The translations under genes were made by a program, and so were the position numbers. DNA of 64,000 nt. It comes from Serratia marcescens subsp. marcescens ATCC 13880. Lineage in GTDB: Bacteria; Pseudomonadota; Gammaproteobacteria; Enterobacterales; Enterobacteriaceae. Each line of letters begins with the position of its first letter. Position 1 is the stretch's first letter. The stretch is taken from assembly GCF_017299535.1 (NCBI RefSeq), contig NZ_CP071238.1:4402001-4466000 (forward strand), in the 5' to 3' direction. The notes under the pieces were generated by a model. It searched no databases and was not told the origin of the DNA. It saw nothing but the letters and a program-made list of their open reading frames with translations. Of the stretch, positions 40,001 through 48,434 are shown one piece after another.

Positions 40001-40534
40001 TTATCCGGGGTAAACGGTAATAACATCGCCATCAATGGCGGCCGCGCCGGTGTAAATCCGGCCGGGAATGTCCTGCAAAATGTTGAGGCCGATCAGGTGG
40101 CGACTCAGGGGCTTGGCGTCGGCGATAAGGCGCTCCATTTCCTGATACATTTCCTCGGTGATGCCGGTTTCCAGCACGCCAATATCCAGCCGGAAGGTGC
40201 CGGGAGGATCGGCGCCGTCGGTGTGGAACCACTCAATGACATTAATCAGGTAGCCGAGCGGCTCCACCACGCGGCGCACGGCGCCGATGGTGCCCTTGTG
40301 CCGGTGAATGTAGAACGCAGCCGAAACCACGCCCCGCTTGACGTCCTCCGGCCACGCCTCATCCCAGCGATCGACAGAGAACGCCCACGCCAGATAGGGC
40401 AGCAGATGCACCGGGCAGGTTTTCGGGTTCCACAAATCACGCAGGGGAACCGGCACGCGCTCCAGCTCGGCACACGCGGCGGCGGCGGCAACTTCCAGCG
40501 GTGAGGAGCCGACAGGCAATAGACGGTTAGTCAT
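40001..40534 (-). CDS. I: Tail/baseplate protein gpI
   Basis: 177 residues (P2 I 176); baseplate wedge component. Its start overlaps the end of J by 8 bases. Confidence 0.95.
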   Translation of the reverse strand: MTNRLLPVGSSPLEVAAAAACAELERVPVPLRDLWNPKTCPVHLLPYLAWAFSVDRWDEAWPEDVKRGVVSAAFYIHRHKGTIGAVRRVVEPLGYLINVIEWFHTDGADPPGTFRLDIGVLETGITEEMYQEMERLIADAKPLSRHLIGLNILQDIPGRIYTGAAAIDGDVITVYPG

Positions 40535-41435
40535 CGGCGCGCCCTGGGGTAATGTTCACACCGGTGCAGTAACCCGCCTGCGTTTTATCCAGCACGATGT
40601 CGGCGGCCGGTTGAGCAACTTCAACACGTTCAACACCTTCCACGGTCAGCGCCGCGATGATGCCGGAACGCCGGATACTGCGGCCTAAGCGGCGCATGGT
40701 CAGTACATAATTTTGCAAACGTTGTTTCGCCTCCGTGAGGATCGGCGCAACCTCCGGGCCGGGATAGAGAAACAGCGTGGCATCAATGCCATAGCGGGTT
40801 ATTTTGGCCGCTTGCACGATGACGCGATCGGCGACCGGGCGCACGTCCTCATCATTCAGCGCATCGCGGACAACCTGCAGCAGTTCGGGGCTGGCGGTGC
40901 CGTCGCCGTCCCGTGACAACACAGTGACGGTCACGTTAGCCGGTGATGGGCTGATTGCTGTCACATCGGCCACCCGGCCATCGGCCGAGCGGGCGTGAAA
41001 ACGATAGGAACCGGCAGATCCCGCCGTGCTCATCCCTTCGAAAGCATCCTGCAGGCGCAGGCGGTAGTCTTCATCCGCTTCCATAACTGCCGGTGTCGGC
41101 GGAATGGTGCTCTCATCGGCCGGGGCGATCACCAGTCGCGGCGTGTTGAAGTTGGCGCCGAGCTGGTCGAGGTCTTCGCCGGTGGAATATGCCAGCATCA
41201 CCGCTTTGGCGGCATCATTGACGCGCTGGCGTAAAATCACCTCGCGGTAGGCATTCTCCTGCAGCAACTTAACGATCGGCTCCGACTCCAGCGCCAGCGT
41301 GCGCGCGATGGCCTCCCGCTGTTCCTCCGGATAAAGCGAAATCAGCGTAGCCTTTCGCTCTGCCAAAATGTCTTCATAATCCAGCACCTCAACGACAATC
41401 GGCGCGGGCAGCTGTGAAAGGTCAATCGTTGCCAT
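40527..41435 (-). CDS. J: Baseplate assembly protein gpJ
   Basis: 302 residues, exactly the P2 J length. Baseplate wedge protein of the gp6 class, acting with I and W at the fibre-attachment site. Confidence 0.95.
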   Translation of the reverse strand: MATIDLSQLPAPIVVEVLDYEDILAERKATLISLYPEEQREAIARTLALESEPIVKLLQENAYREVILRQRVNDAAKAVMLAYSTGEDLDQLGANFNTPRLVIAPADESTIPPTPAVMEADEDYRLRLQDAFEGMSTAGSAGSYRFHARSADGRVADVTAISPSPANVTVTVLSRDGDGTASPELLQVVRDALNDEDVRPVADRVIVQAAKITRYGIDATLFLYPGPEVAPILTEAKQRLQNYVLTMRRLGRSIRRSGIIAALTVEGVERVEVAQPAADIVLDKTQAGYCTGVNITPGRADD

Positions 41436-41439
41436 GGTT

Positions 41440-41790
41440 TCAGCTCACAGGAACAGACAGCGACAGCGCGCCGGGGGCATCGGTGCGGGTGCCGGTGATG
41501 TCGATCACCATCTTGCCGTCATAGGTGGTATTAAAAGCGATGCCGGTCAGCTTAACGCGCGGCTCCCATGCCAATATCGCGCTGTAGCAGGCGGCCATAA
41601 TCTGCAGGCGCAGCGCGTCGTTCTGCGGCTGGTCGAGCAGCTCAGAGAGCAACGAGCCATAAGCCCGGCGCATCGGGCGCGAACCCTGCGGCGTGATCAG
41701 GATGTCCGCCACGGACTGGCGAATATGCTCGATGTCCGTCAGCGTGCGGCCGGTGCCTCGGTTCATGCCGATATATTTAGCGCTGTTCAT
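41440..41790 (-). CDS. W: Baseplate assembly protein gpW
   Basis: 116 residues (P2 W 115), gp25-like wedge protein (GMNRGTGRTLTDIEHIRQSV). Its ATG overlaps the stop of the small membrane gene by 4 bases. Confidence 0.95.
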   Translation of the reverse strand: MNSAKYIGMNRGTGRTLTDIEHIRQSVADILITPQGSRPMRRAYGSLLSELLDQPQNDALRLQIMAACYSAILAWEPRVKLTGIAFNTTYDGKMVIDITGTRTDAPGALSLSVPVS

Positions 41791-41927
41791 GACAGCAGCA
41801 GCCCGATAAACAAGAACCAGCCCCAGCCGGAGACTCCATTAAGTGCCAGCATGACAGCGCCCGATAAGGCAATCGCAGCACCCAATCGAGAAACAAGAGT
41901 GGCCAAAATTACTGATAGGGTTTTCAT
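41787..41927 (-). CDS. 46-residue hydrophobic protein between V and W
   Basis: MKTLSVILATLVSRLGAAIA opens a peptide with two hydrophobic spans separated by LNGVSGWG. GAGGAC sits 6 bases before the ATG, and its stop overlaps the W start (ATGA), so it is coupled into the baseplate operon. P2 has no gene here. Function unknown; a late accessory membrane protein, perhaps related to lysis or exclusion, is conjecture. Confidence 0.7.
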   Translation of the reverse strand: MKTLSVILATLVSRLGAAIALSGAVMLALNGVSGWGWFLFIGLLLS

Positions 41928-41937
41928 ACTGGTGTCC

Positions 41938-42567
41938 TCATGAGGGTTTATCGGTTCTCCCGCCGCCGGTCTGGACGCCGCCGTGGGTGTGCATATCAAC
42001 AACAACGCCGTTGGATGAGAACGAGCCGCCGCTGTGCTCAATGTTCCCGTGCATCGCCCCGCCTTTTTTCACTTCCAGCGTGCCGGTGGTGAGTTTGTTG
42101 GTGCAGACCACCTCCGGCGCATCGAGCGTGATTTTGTCAGCCGTAACGATCACCACTTTGGTGCTGGCGGTGATGGACTCCGACGCCTGCACGTCGGCGG
42201 TTTTAATCCCTGACACGCTCAGCGCGCCGGTTTCCGGTTCGTACTCGATAACCGCGCCATCAGGGAATGCGATATGCAGCGCATCCGCCGACGCAGACGG
42301 GGCCGGGAAGTCGTCAGAGAAAATGCCGCACAGCACAAACGCGGTATCGAGTTCGCCACCCAGCGCAAAGATCAGCACCTGCTCACCGACCGAGGGCGCC
42401 GACCAGCTGCGAGTACGCCCGGCGCGACAGGTTAGCCAGTTGAGCCAGTCGGTAAGATTGCCGCCGGTTTCGACGCGGCACAGGCCGTTATCAAGGTCAA
42501 CGGTGCTCACGGTGCCGATGCGGATCAGGTTGCGCAGCAGGCGCAAAATGTCGTGTTGATTGTTCAT
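41938..42567 (-). CDS. V: Baseplate spike protein gpV
   Basis: 209 residues (P2 V 211). OB-fold N-terminus, beta-helix body, and the iron-binding apex motif HTHGG near the C-terminus, which punctures the outer membrane. The ATG at 42567 matches P2 (MN...LLRNLIRIGTV). No ribosome site is visible, and the predicted transcription start lies at the ATG itself (see findings). Confidence 0.95.
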   Translation of the reverse strand: MNNQHDILRLLRNLIRIGTVSTVDLDNGLCRVETGGNLTDWLNWLTCRAGRTRSWSAPSVGEQVLIFALGGELDTAFVLCGIFSDDFPAPSASADALHIAFPDGAVIEYEPETGALSVSGIKTADVQASESITASTKVVIVTADKITLDAPEVVCTNKLTTGTLEVKKGGAMHGNIEHSGGSFSSNGVVVDMHTHGGVQTGGGRTDKPS

Positions 42568-42611
42568 GCTGGAAGGATGCCGCCCGGCGCGGGCGGCGAC
42601 AACGCGATGAG

Positions 42612-42633
42612 GTTGGAAGATCGGAGGCACAAC
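42612..42633 (-). promoter_or_regulatory. Ogr site of the V operon late promoter
   Basis: On the minus strand GTTG-TGCCTCCGATCTTC-CAAC, a dyad shared almost base for base with the O/P site at 48368-48389. Centre at 42622 predicts a start near 42568. Confidence 0.7.
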
Positions 42634-42640
42634 AGGGGGG

Positions 42641-43087
42641 TTATTCTGCGATGTGTTCTATCACGGCCGTTTCTATGATTTTGACGTCATCCGGGCCAAA
42701 TCCCAGCAACGGACGGGCCTCATATTTTACCGCCTCGCTGTGCGGCGTCGGCCGATCGCGCAGGCCGTAATGGTGAACGTTTACCATGCGTTTCACACGC
42801 CCGACAAACTCAACCACCGCTGCATCGCTGTTGCCCTGGGCTTTCAGATAGCGGGCCGTGCGCAGTTTGGAGAACATCGCCCGATCGCGAAGGCGCTTTT
42901 TGTTGCGAAGCCGCGTTTTGCGCGGCGCGTAGGGTGTGCCGTCCGGCGCCTGCTGGCGTTTGATGTGTTGCTGTTGACCGGCGCGCAGGCGCTTTGACAC
43001 GGCAACAGCCAGCGACTTACGCGACTGCGGCGACAGCTTGGCAATCAGCCCGGCCAGCAGGGTGTCAAAGGGGTTAAGCTCGCTCAT
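42641..43087 (-). CDS. S: Tail completion protein gpS
   Basis: 148 residues from ATG 43087 (MSELNPFDTLLAGL), or 151 from the GTG at 43096; P2 S has 150. Acts in tail completion/head-tail joining. It overlaps R. Confidence 0.92.
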   Translation of the reverse strand: MSELNPFDTLLAGLIAKLSPQSRKSLAVAVSKRLRAGQQQHIKRQQAPDGTPYAPRKTRLRNKKRLRDRAMFSKLRTARYLKAQGNSDAAVVEFVGRVKRMVNVHHYGLRDRPTPHSEAVKYEARPLLGFGPDDVKIIETAVIEHIAE

Positions 43088-43547
43088 TCCATTCACTCAC
43101 TAATTCGCCGTGAACAAAGAGCTGCATCGGCCGCGTGATGTCCTCCGGTAACGGCGGCTCCGGCAGGTGCTTAACGTGTAGTGCGCCGTTCTGTTCGCTG
43201 ACCACGACACGCTCGGTCAGCTGCAGCGATACGCTGAAATCGTAAGAGCCGTTGTTGTTGAAGTCGCTCGCGAAGGTGATCCCGGTGCGACGTTTCTCCT
43301 CCGTTGCCATGATGTCCGGCTGGTTTTCCCGTAGCCATGCCTGAATCGGCACCATGATTAAATCCAGATCGCCGGTGTAGTCCAAAAACAGCAGGTTCAG
43401 CGTATAGCGGTACTCATGGGACAGCGAGACGGCAAGCGTGGCGGCCACATTGCCGCGATCTACCCGAACTTGCAGGTTTTCAGGGTTGCGCTGTAGCCAC
43501 GGCAGGCAGCGTGTCAGCTCAGCGCGGAGCTGTTGCGGTTTTAACAT
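43074..43547 (-). CDS. R: Tail completion protein gpR
   Basis: 157 residues (P2 R 155), terminator-type protein capping the tail tube. Overlaps S at its 3' end and lysC at its 5' end. Confidence 0.92.
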   Translation of the reverse strand: MLKPQQLRAELTRCLPWLQRNPENLQVRVDRGNVAATLAVSLSHEYRYTLNLLFLDYTGDLDLIMVPIQAWLRENQPDIMATEEKRRTGITFASDFNNNGSYDFSVSLQLTERVVVSEQNGALHVKHLPEPPLPEDITRPMQLFVHGELVSEWNERA

Positions 43548-43800
43548 CGTGGTGTTCCTGACAGTGTTTTATCGTTTCGACCTGCACCGCGCAGGCCGCC
43601 AAGGCGTTTTCAAGCTGGCGAATATCGGCGCTCAGATCGCCATTAGTCGCCGGGTGGCTGGCCGGGATTTGGCACGGACTCACTTTCGGACAGCCAACGT
43701 AGATAATCCGCGGCGCCGGTGAAGCCGGGGCGCTGGTGCAGCCGGGCAACGTCAGCAGGCAAAGCAGTGTTAAACCAGTCCCGTAATTGCTGATTTTCAT
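43519..43800 (-). CDS. lysC: Outer-membrane spanin LysC (Rz1-like)
   Basis: 93 residues, embedded out of frame in the 3' part of lysB. Lipoprotein signal with lipobox LTLPGC, then proline-rich SAPASPAPR; the rest continues beyond the lysB stop. Partners LysB to fuse inner and outer membranes at lysis. The ATG at 43800 is chosen over the upstream start at 43827 since it begins the signal peptide. Confidence 0.88.
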   Translation of the reverse strand: MKISNYGTGLTLLCLLTLPGCTSAPASPAPRIIYVGCPKVSPCQIPASHPATNGDLSADIRQLENALAACAVQVETIKHCQEHHDVKTATAPR

Positions 43801-44071
43801 TGAGTAACCTCTGTATTTTCTGCTCACGCGTCAGCGCCAGCCGGTGCGCGGCGTTTAGGTCGCCCCTTAACTTTTCCTCTTCCTGCGCCAGCACACCTAC
43901 CGCCGCCTGCAACGTGTCGATCGCCGCGCGGGTATCGGTCAGCGCCGCCGCAATCCGGCCGTTCTCCTGCCGGGCGCTTTCCAGCCGTTCACCCAACGTG
44001 ACAACCTGCCATTTCATCCAACCGGCGACGATCAGCGCCAGCACCAGAAACCACCCGATCGCGCGGCTCAT
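43643..44071 (-). CDS. lysB: Inner-membrane spanin LysB (Rz-like)
   Basis: 142 residues. N-terminal membrane anchor (AIGWFLVLALIVAGWMKW) followed by a long periplasmic coiled coil. Its start overlaps the end of K by 4 bases. Confidence 0.9.
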   Translation of the reverse strand: MSRAIGWFLVLALIVAGWMKWQVVTLGERLESARQENGRIAAALTDTRAAIDTLQAAVGVLAQEEEKLRGDLNAAHRLALTREQKIQRLLNENQQLRDWFNTALPADVARLHQRPGFTGAADYLRWLSESESVPNPGQPPGD

Positions 44072-44580
44072 GGCGTGGCCCCGATCAGGCAGTGGGCCAG
44101 CTCCGCCGCCCGGCGCCGTTCCAGCCCCGGCGATTTGACGCCGTTGACGAACACCCAGCGCGGCAACTGCAGGCAGGCGTTGCGCCAGTCCTGCCGCTTG
44201 ATGAAACCGGCCAGCGTAGAGCCGCAGGCGGCCGTGACGCCGACGTTAAAGGCAAAGGACACCACCGCGTCATAAACCGGCGGCGGCATCGTGACAGGCA
44301 TACAGCGCCCTATGCCTCGCTCCACGCGATACACGTCGGCAACGAGGTTAACGGCAGCTTGGCGCTCGCTGATAACCGCGCCGGGCTTTACCCCGGCCGT
44401 GTGGCCAATGCCGCTTGTCCAGACGCCCGCCTGACACTGGTACGGCGATAAACGACAGCCCTCGAAATCGGCCAGCAGGCGCAACCCGGCCTCAGAGATC
44501 TGCAGCGCGCTGAATTGCGGCAGCAGCACCGCCAGCGCCAGCACGGCGGCCACACTGCAGCGTTTAGCGATTGAGTTCAT
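44068..44580 (-). CDS. K: SAR endolysin gpK (GH24 lysozyme, P1 Lyz type)
   Basis: 170 residues, muramidase. A weakly hydrophobic N-terminal signal-anchor-release segment (about 8-27) contains Cys8. The catalytic region has Glu40, Cys42, Cys49 and Thr55; spacing E+2 C, E+9 C, E+15 T equals that of phage P1 Lyz (E42, C44, C51, T57), which is held inactive by a C44-C51 disulfide until a SAR cysteine exchanges with it. This gene therefore differs from P2 K and looks regulated by disulfide isomerisation. Confidence 0.92.
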   Translation of the reverse strand: MNSIAKRCSVAAVLALAVLLPQFSALQISEAGLRLLADFEGCRLSPYQCQAGVWTSGIGHTAGVKPGAVISERQAAVNLVADVYRVERGIGRCMPVTMPPPVYDAVVSFAFNVGVTAACGSTLAGFIKRQDWRNACLQLPRWVFVNGVKSPGLERRRAAELAHCLIGATP

Positions 44581-44773
44581 CGTAAACCCTCCGGCTGACG
44601 CCCAATTTGTTCAACAGCTGGTAGCTTTTGCGGCGGTAGTACCAGTTAACGAGGAACGTGCCGACGCCCACGGCGGCGCCGACCATAAAGGCGATGTCCT
44701 GCGGACTGTATCGGCCAATCCAAGCGAGAAAGGCCGCTACGGTATAGGCCACCCACGACGTAATTTTCTCCAT
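44564..44773 (-). CDS. Y: Holin gpY
   Basis: 69 residues with two membrane helices (ITSWVAYTVAAFLAWIG and DIAFMVGAAVGVGTFLVNWYY) and a basic tail, class II topology. It overlaps K and follows X. With a SAR endolysin it may act mainly by collapsing membrane potential. Confidence 0.85.
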   Translation of the reverse strand: MEKITSWVAYTVAAFLAWIGRYSPQDIAFMVGAAVGVGTFLVNWYYRRKSYQLLNKLGVSRRVYDELNR

Positions 44774-44775
44774 TG

Positions 44776-44979
44776 CTAATCCCATAAATTGACGGTTTCA
44801 CGCTGCGGCGCGGCGGTCACGTCCGGCAGCTCGACCGGGTGGCCGTGGGGCAAAATCGCCCCGGCAGCGGCCAGCCCTTCATTTAGCGAATAGACCTGCT
44901 CAACCACGCCCTGCGTGCGCCCGTAGTAGCGCCAACAAATCGCGTCAACGGTGTCGCCCTGCAGGGCGTAGACTCTCAT
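44776..44979 (-). CDS. X: Tail protein gpX
   Basis: 67 residues, exactly P2 X length, with a LysM-like fold (YALQGDTVDAICWRYYG). Start overlaps the L stop by 1 base. Confidence 0.93.
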   Translation of the reverse strand: MRVYALQGDTVDAICWRYYGRTQGVVEQVYSLNEGLAAAGAILPHGHPVELPDVTAAPQRETVNLWD

Positions 44980-45467
44980 CAGAGCAGCCCGATGATGCAG
45001 TGGCTACGCTCGGCCACGTTACTGATCGCGTTGCGGGCGTTGCGCCACAGCTCGCCGATCGAGGCTTCGACCACATCAGCCTTGCGGCCGCCGGTGGCGG
45101 TGGTGTCAAAACTGCGGTATTGCTCCGAGAGCGTCGCCATGGTCATCGCGCTAACGGCGTTGCGGTATTCGCTCACCCGCACGCTTTCGCCGTCGAGCTG
45201 TTCGCCCGGCACATCCTCAAGCCGCTGATAGCCGTCGGCCATCTGGTCGCGGCGGAAAGTGAACAGCTCGGCGTTGACCTCCGCGATCGCGCTTTTAATT
45301 GCCAGCCGCAGGCGCGGGGCGGTGATGGTGCCTTCAATGCGCATCACGTCGCGCACGTCCGCCGGGTCAATGTCCGGCCAGAAAAAGACGTTTTTAACGA
45401 TCGGCTCATCCTCCGGGCGCGGTGCTGGCGCGTCCGGGCGTGGCCGTTGGATCACAACGGTGCTCAT
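44979..45467 (-). CDS. L: Head completion/stabilisation protein gpL
   Basis: 162 residues (P2 L 169). Caps the filled head at the portal vertex. Cluster position M-L-X as in P2. Confidence 0.93.
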   Translation of the reverse strand: MSTVVIQRPRPDAPAPRPEDEPIVKNVFFWPDIDPADVRDVMRIEGTITAPRLRLAIKSAIAEVNAELFTFRRDQMADGYQRLEDVPGEQLDGESVRVSEYRNAVSAMTMATLSEQYRSFDTTATGGRKADVVEASIGELWRNARNAISNVAERSHCIIGLL

Positions 45468-45560
45468 ATGACCTCAGAAAGTTAGGGGGCGGTGGACGAC
45501 GGCGTTGACGAGGTGAAACCTGTCGCGGCCGTCGTGCCGCCCGGCGCGGGGCGCGTTCTG

Positions 45561-46220
45561 TCAGCGGCTGGCGGCGGTGCGTATTGCCCGCTCCAGCCGT
45601 TCAATGTCTTTTTTCACGCCGCAGCCGTTATGCAACTGCAGCGCACGCTTAAGGTGGTTCAATGCCAGTTCAGCCCTGCCCGCCGCGCGCAAGACGTACC
45701 CGGTGATTTTGTGCAACTTGGCGCGCACTTGGTCGGGCATGTCTTCTGCGTCGGTGAGTTCCATCGTCTGCGTGAGGTGGTCAATGTTGACCGGCTCCCC
45801 GGCCTCAAAGGCGCGGGTGGCAGACTCGGCGACGTCTTCTGCGATGAGGTATGGCGTGGAGCGCGCGAAATTGCCCGGCGGCACCAACTGGTAGCGCAGC
45901 GCATAGCGGGCGATGTCCAGCGCGCCGGGAATGTCCCCGGCATCCAGACGCCAGATCATGACCGTCATCAGAATGGCGTCCTGCGCGCCGCGACCTTCGG
46001 CCAGCACACCGGCAACCCAGGGGGCATAGTCCGGCAGCAGTTGGCGCTTGAGTTCGGCCTTACGCTCTTGTGAGCGCACCTGTTTGAGCTTTCGCTTATC
46101 TTCATTGAGTTTAAGCATCATCCGTTCATAGCCGTTGGCGTGGCGCAGCGGGTCATTCTCCCGCTGCGCGGCCTCGACCGCTGACTGGCGCATAAGGTGA
46201 CGGCGGGCAGGGCTGGTCAT
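45561..46220 (-). CDS. M: Terminase endonuclease subunit gpM
   Basis: 219 residues (P2 M 247). Cuts cos together with the ATPase gpP. Helical, with a basic N-terminal third. In P2-like phages M lies with the capsid genes, apart from P. Confidence 0.93.
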   Translation of the reverse strand: MTSPARRHLMRQSAVEAAQRENDPLRHANGYERMMLKLNEDKRKLKQVRSQERKAELKRQLLPDYAPWVAGVLAEGRGAQDAILMTVMIWRLDAGDIPGALDIARYALRYQLVPPGNFARSTPYLIAEDVAESATRAFEAGEPVNIDHLTQTMELTDAEDMPDQVRAKLHKITGYVLRAAGRAELALNHLKRALQLHNGCGVKKDIERLERAIRTAASR

Positions 46221-46222
46221 GG

Positions 46223-47434
46223 TTATTTACCGCCTTTCGCTTTGTCGTCTGCCGGTGCTTCCTCCGGGTCTTTCACTTCGGCGACTGGCTCCGCTGGGGC
46301 GGTGGCAACCTTCACCGCTTCAACAATGGCACCGGCCAGCGCCTTAATGTCATCGCCGGAGGTCGGCAGTGCGGCCTTGGTTTTTGGCTCGGTCGGCTTG
46401 ACGGCCAACAGCTCGATGTTCTCCACCAGACAGCCGCAGGCGTAATCCTCCACCACATAGTCCTCGTTGATGGACTCATAGTTTTCGATTCGGTCACGCT
46501 TCGAGTTTTCCACCATATGGCGGCGGTGTGTGTCTTCCTGCCAGTAGATAGACAGATTATCCATACGTGTAATCAGCAGCGCATCCGCCGGGAAGTACGG
46601 GACACGCACAGCGGGCAGGTTGCCAATGCGCTTCTGGCTGATAATCAGATCGGCGGCCAGCGCTTCAGTGTTGGGCTGCTCCTGATTGACGAGCGGGAAA
46701 TACTTGTCCGCCAGCAGCTGGCGCCCGCAGATCACCACCAGTTCAGGGTCTTCCTGATACCACGGCGCAATCAGGGTGTTGGTGGCATCCATCACCAGCG
46801 CGTCGAGGTTGGCGTAATCGCCACCGACACCCACGCGGATGTTTTCAGACTCCACATTGCCATCGATACCCACGATTTTATCCAGCACACGGCCCGGCGC
46901 GTTCTCGCGGTACTTCTGCAACCAGCCCGGCGCAATGTCCTGCAGCAGCGGGAATTTAACGCGGTTGGAGGTTTTGGCGCGGTGCGTACCGTTAAAGCCG
47001 ATCATGATGCGGTCGAGCGCCTGACGTTTCACAATCGCATCGCGTAAACGGGTCTGGAAGTCCTGATAACGCGCCCACAGGTCGAGAGTGTTGTAGCGGA
47101 TGTGGAAATCGTAGTTCACCTGTTGGCAGAAATAGCCGTCGGCGTCCAGCGTGGCGAAGTCGGCCGTTTCGCGCTCATCGCCGCCGGCGGTGTCGGTGGT
47201 GCTGGCAATCGTGCCGCTGACATCCAGCCCGATTTTTTCGCCTTTCATCTCCGGCACCGGCACGATATTGATGCGGGTCAGGAACGTGGAGGAATCCTGT
47301 ACGCGGGTCATAATGGTTTGCGTAACGGACGGCTCAACGCTGAATTTTTTATCCAGATCGCCGGTAGCGACGCCGTTCAGTTCGGCGAGGCGGGACAGAA
47401 AAGCATTAAATTTAAAACGAGTTTGCTTGCGCAT
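46223..47434 (-). CDS. N: Major capsid protein gpN
   Basis: 403 residues against 357 in P2. The first 355 or so match the P2 N fold; the extra C-terminal tail is Ala/Pro/Glu/Lys-rich and low complexity (ATAPAEPVAEVKDPEEAPAD). Such a tail could be surface-exposed decoration; processing by gpO is expected at the N-terminus. Confidence 0.94.
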   Translation of the reverse strand: MRKQTRFKFNAFLSRLAELNGVATGDLDKKFSVEPSVTQTIMTRVQDSSTFLTRINIVPVPEMKGEKIGLDVSGTIASTTDTAGGDERETADFATLDADGYFCQQVNYDFHIRYNTLDLWARYQDFQTRLRDAIVKRQALDRIMIGFNGTHRAKTSNRVKFPLLQDIAPGWLQKYRENAPGRVLDKIVGIDGNVESENIRVGVGGDYANLDALVMDATNTLIAPWYQEDPELVVICGRQLLADKYFPLVNQEQPNTEALAADLIISQKRIGNLPAVRVPYFPADALLITRMDNLSIYWQEDTHRRHMVENSKRDRIENYESINEDYVVEDYACGCLVENIELLAVKPTEPKTKAALPTSGDDIKALAGAIVEAVKVATAPAEPVAEVKDPEEAPADDKAKGGK

Positions 47435-47476
47435 TTTTCTTCCTGTTTTTGTTCGGTTTTATCGGGTGTGACTGCC

Positions 47477-48292
47477 TTAGCAGTCGGTCAGCACGTCTTG
47501 TGCGCTGTTGCCGCCGGTGGCATCCGGGCGCGCCTGCTGGCTGAAATCTTCCGAGGTGGAAAGCTGGGCTTGCAGCGCGCTGAACGCATCGCTGCCGGTT
47601 TTTACCTGTTGCTTGAGGTCGGCAACCTGCTCGCTCAGTGCAGCGAATTTCTCGGTAAAGCGGGTGTCCGCTTCCTGCAACTGCTCGGCCACGGTCATCA
47701 CGGCGCCTTCCATCTCGCCAAAGCGCGCATCGTCGGTGGCTTGTTTACGGCTAAACATCGCTTTGATGCGGGCAGAGAATGAGGTTTCCGGGTCAGCGTT
47801 CGGCCCGAAGTCGAAACAGACTTCGAGCGGCGCGGAAAACTCAACGTTTTCGTGGCGGCGGCTGAACTCCAGCATGTCAGTGCCAAGGCTCGCCGGATCA
47901 TCGGTGACGGCCAGTCCGACCAGATAAGACTTGCCGGTTTTGGCGAAATCGCGGCGGATCTCCATCGAGGTGAAAACCTTTTGGCCCGCGCCAACCATCG
48001 ACACCAGATCGTCGGTCGGGGCCAGACTGGCATACAGCGCCCACTTGCCGTGTAACAGCGGTTCGTCCGGCTCGTCGATTTTCTCGGCCTTCAGCTCAAC
48101 CACGCCGCCGTAACGACGAAAATAGCCGTCCGGCAAAATCCCCTTGATGTGCTCCATATTGATGCGGGCGCCGTACACCTTCGGGCTGTAGGTCGCGGCC
48201 ATCTGCTGAATATCCGCAGCGCCGATCTCGCGGCCGTCAACGGTGTCGCCTTCAACGCCGATGCGGAAAAACTTAGTAACTTTCTTTGCCAT
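47477..48292 (-). CDS. O: Capsid scaffolding protein and protease gpO
   Basis: 271 residues (P2 O 284). Protease part with Asp19 and His48 at the P2 catalytic positions and a serine in KVFTSME at about 109 (P2 Ser107); C-terminal half is the coiled-coil scaffold. GGAG lies 8 bases before the ATG at 48292. Confidence 0.94.
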   Translation of the reverse strand: MAKKVTKFFRIGVEGDTVDGREIGAADIQQMAATYSPKVYGARINMEHIKGILPDGYFRRYGGVVELKAEKIDEPDEPLLHGKWALYASLAPTDDLVSMVGAGQKVFTSMEIRRDFAKTGKSYLVGLAVTDDPASLGTDMLEFSRRHENVEFSAPLEVCFDFGPNADPETSFSARIKAMFSRKQATDDARFGEMEGAVMTVAEQLQEADTRFTEKFAALSEQVADLKQQVKTGSDAFSALQAQLSTSEDFSQQARPDATGGNSAQDVLTDC

Positions 48293-48367
48293 GTAAACGG
48301 CTCCGGTTGTGGTGATTGGGTTCGGGGCTAGTTTCGGGGGAATGGCGGCGCGTCTCAACGCGTTGCG

Positions 48368-48389
48368 GTTGGAAGATCTGAGGCACAAC
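48368..48389. promoter_or_regulatory. Ogr site between divergent O and P operons
   Basis: GTTG-N14-CAAC with central GGAAGATCTGAGGC. One dyad could serve both directions: centre 48378, predicted starts near 48324 (toward O) and 48433 (toward P). Confidence 0.65.
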
Positions 48390-48434
48390 AAGGGCTTAAT
48401 GCGAGCCGCCCGGCGCTTTCGTAGCCTTGGCGGC

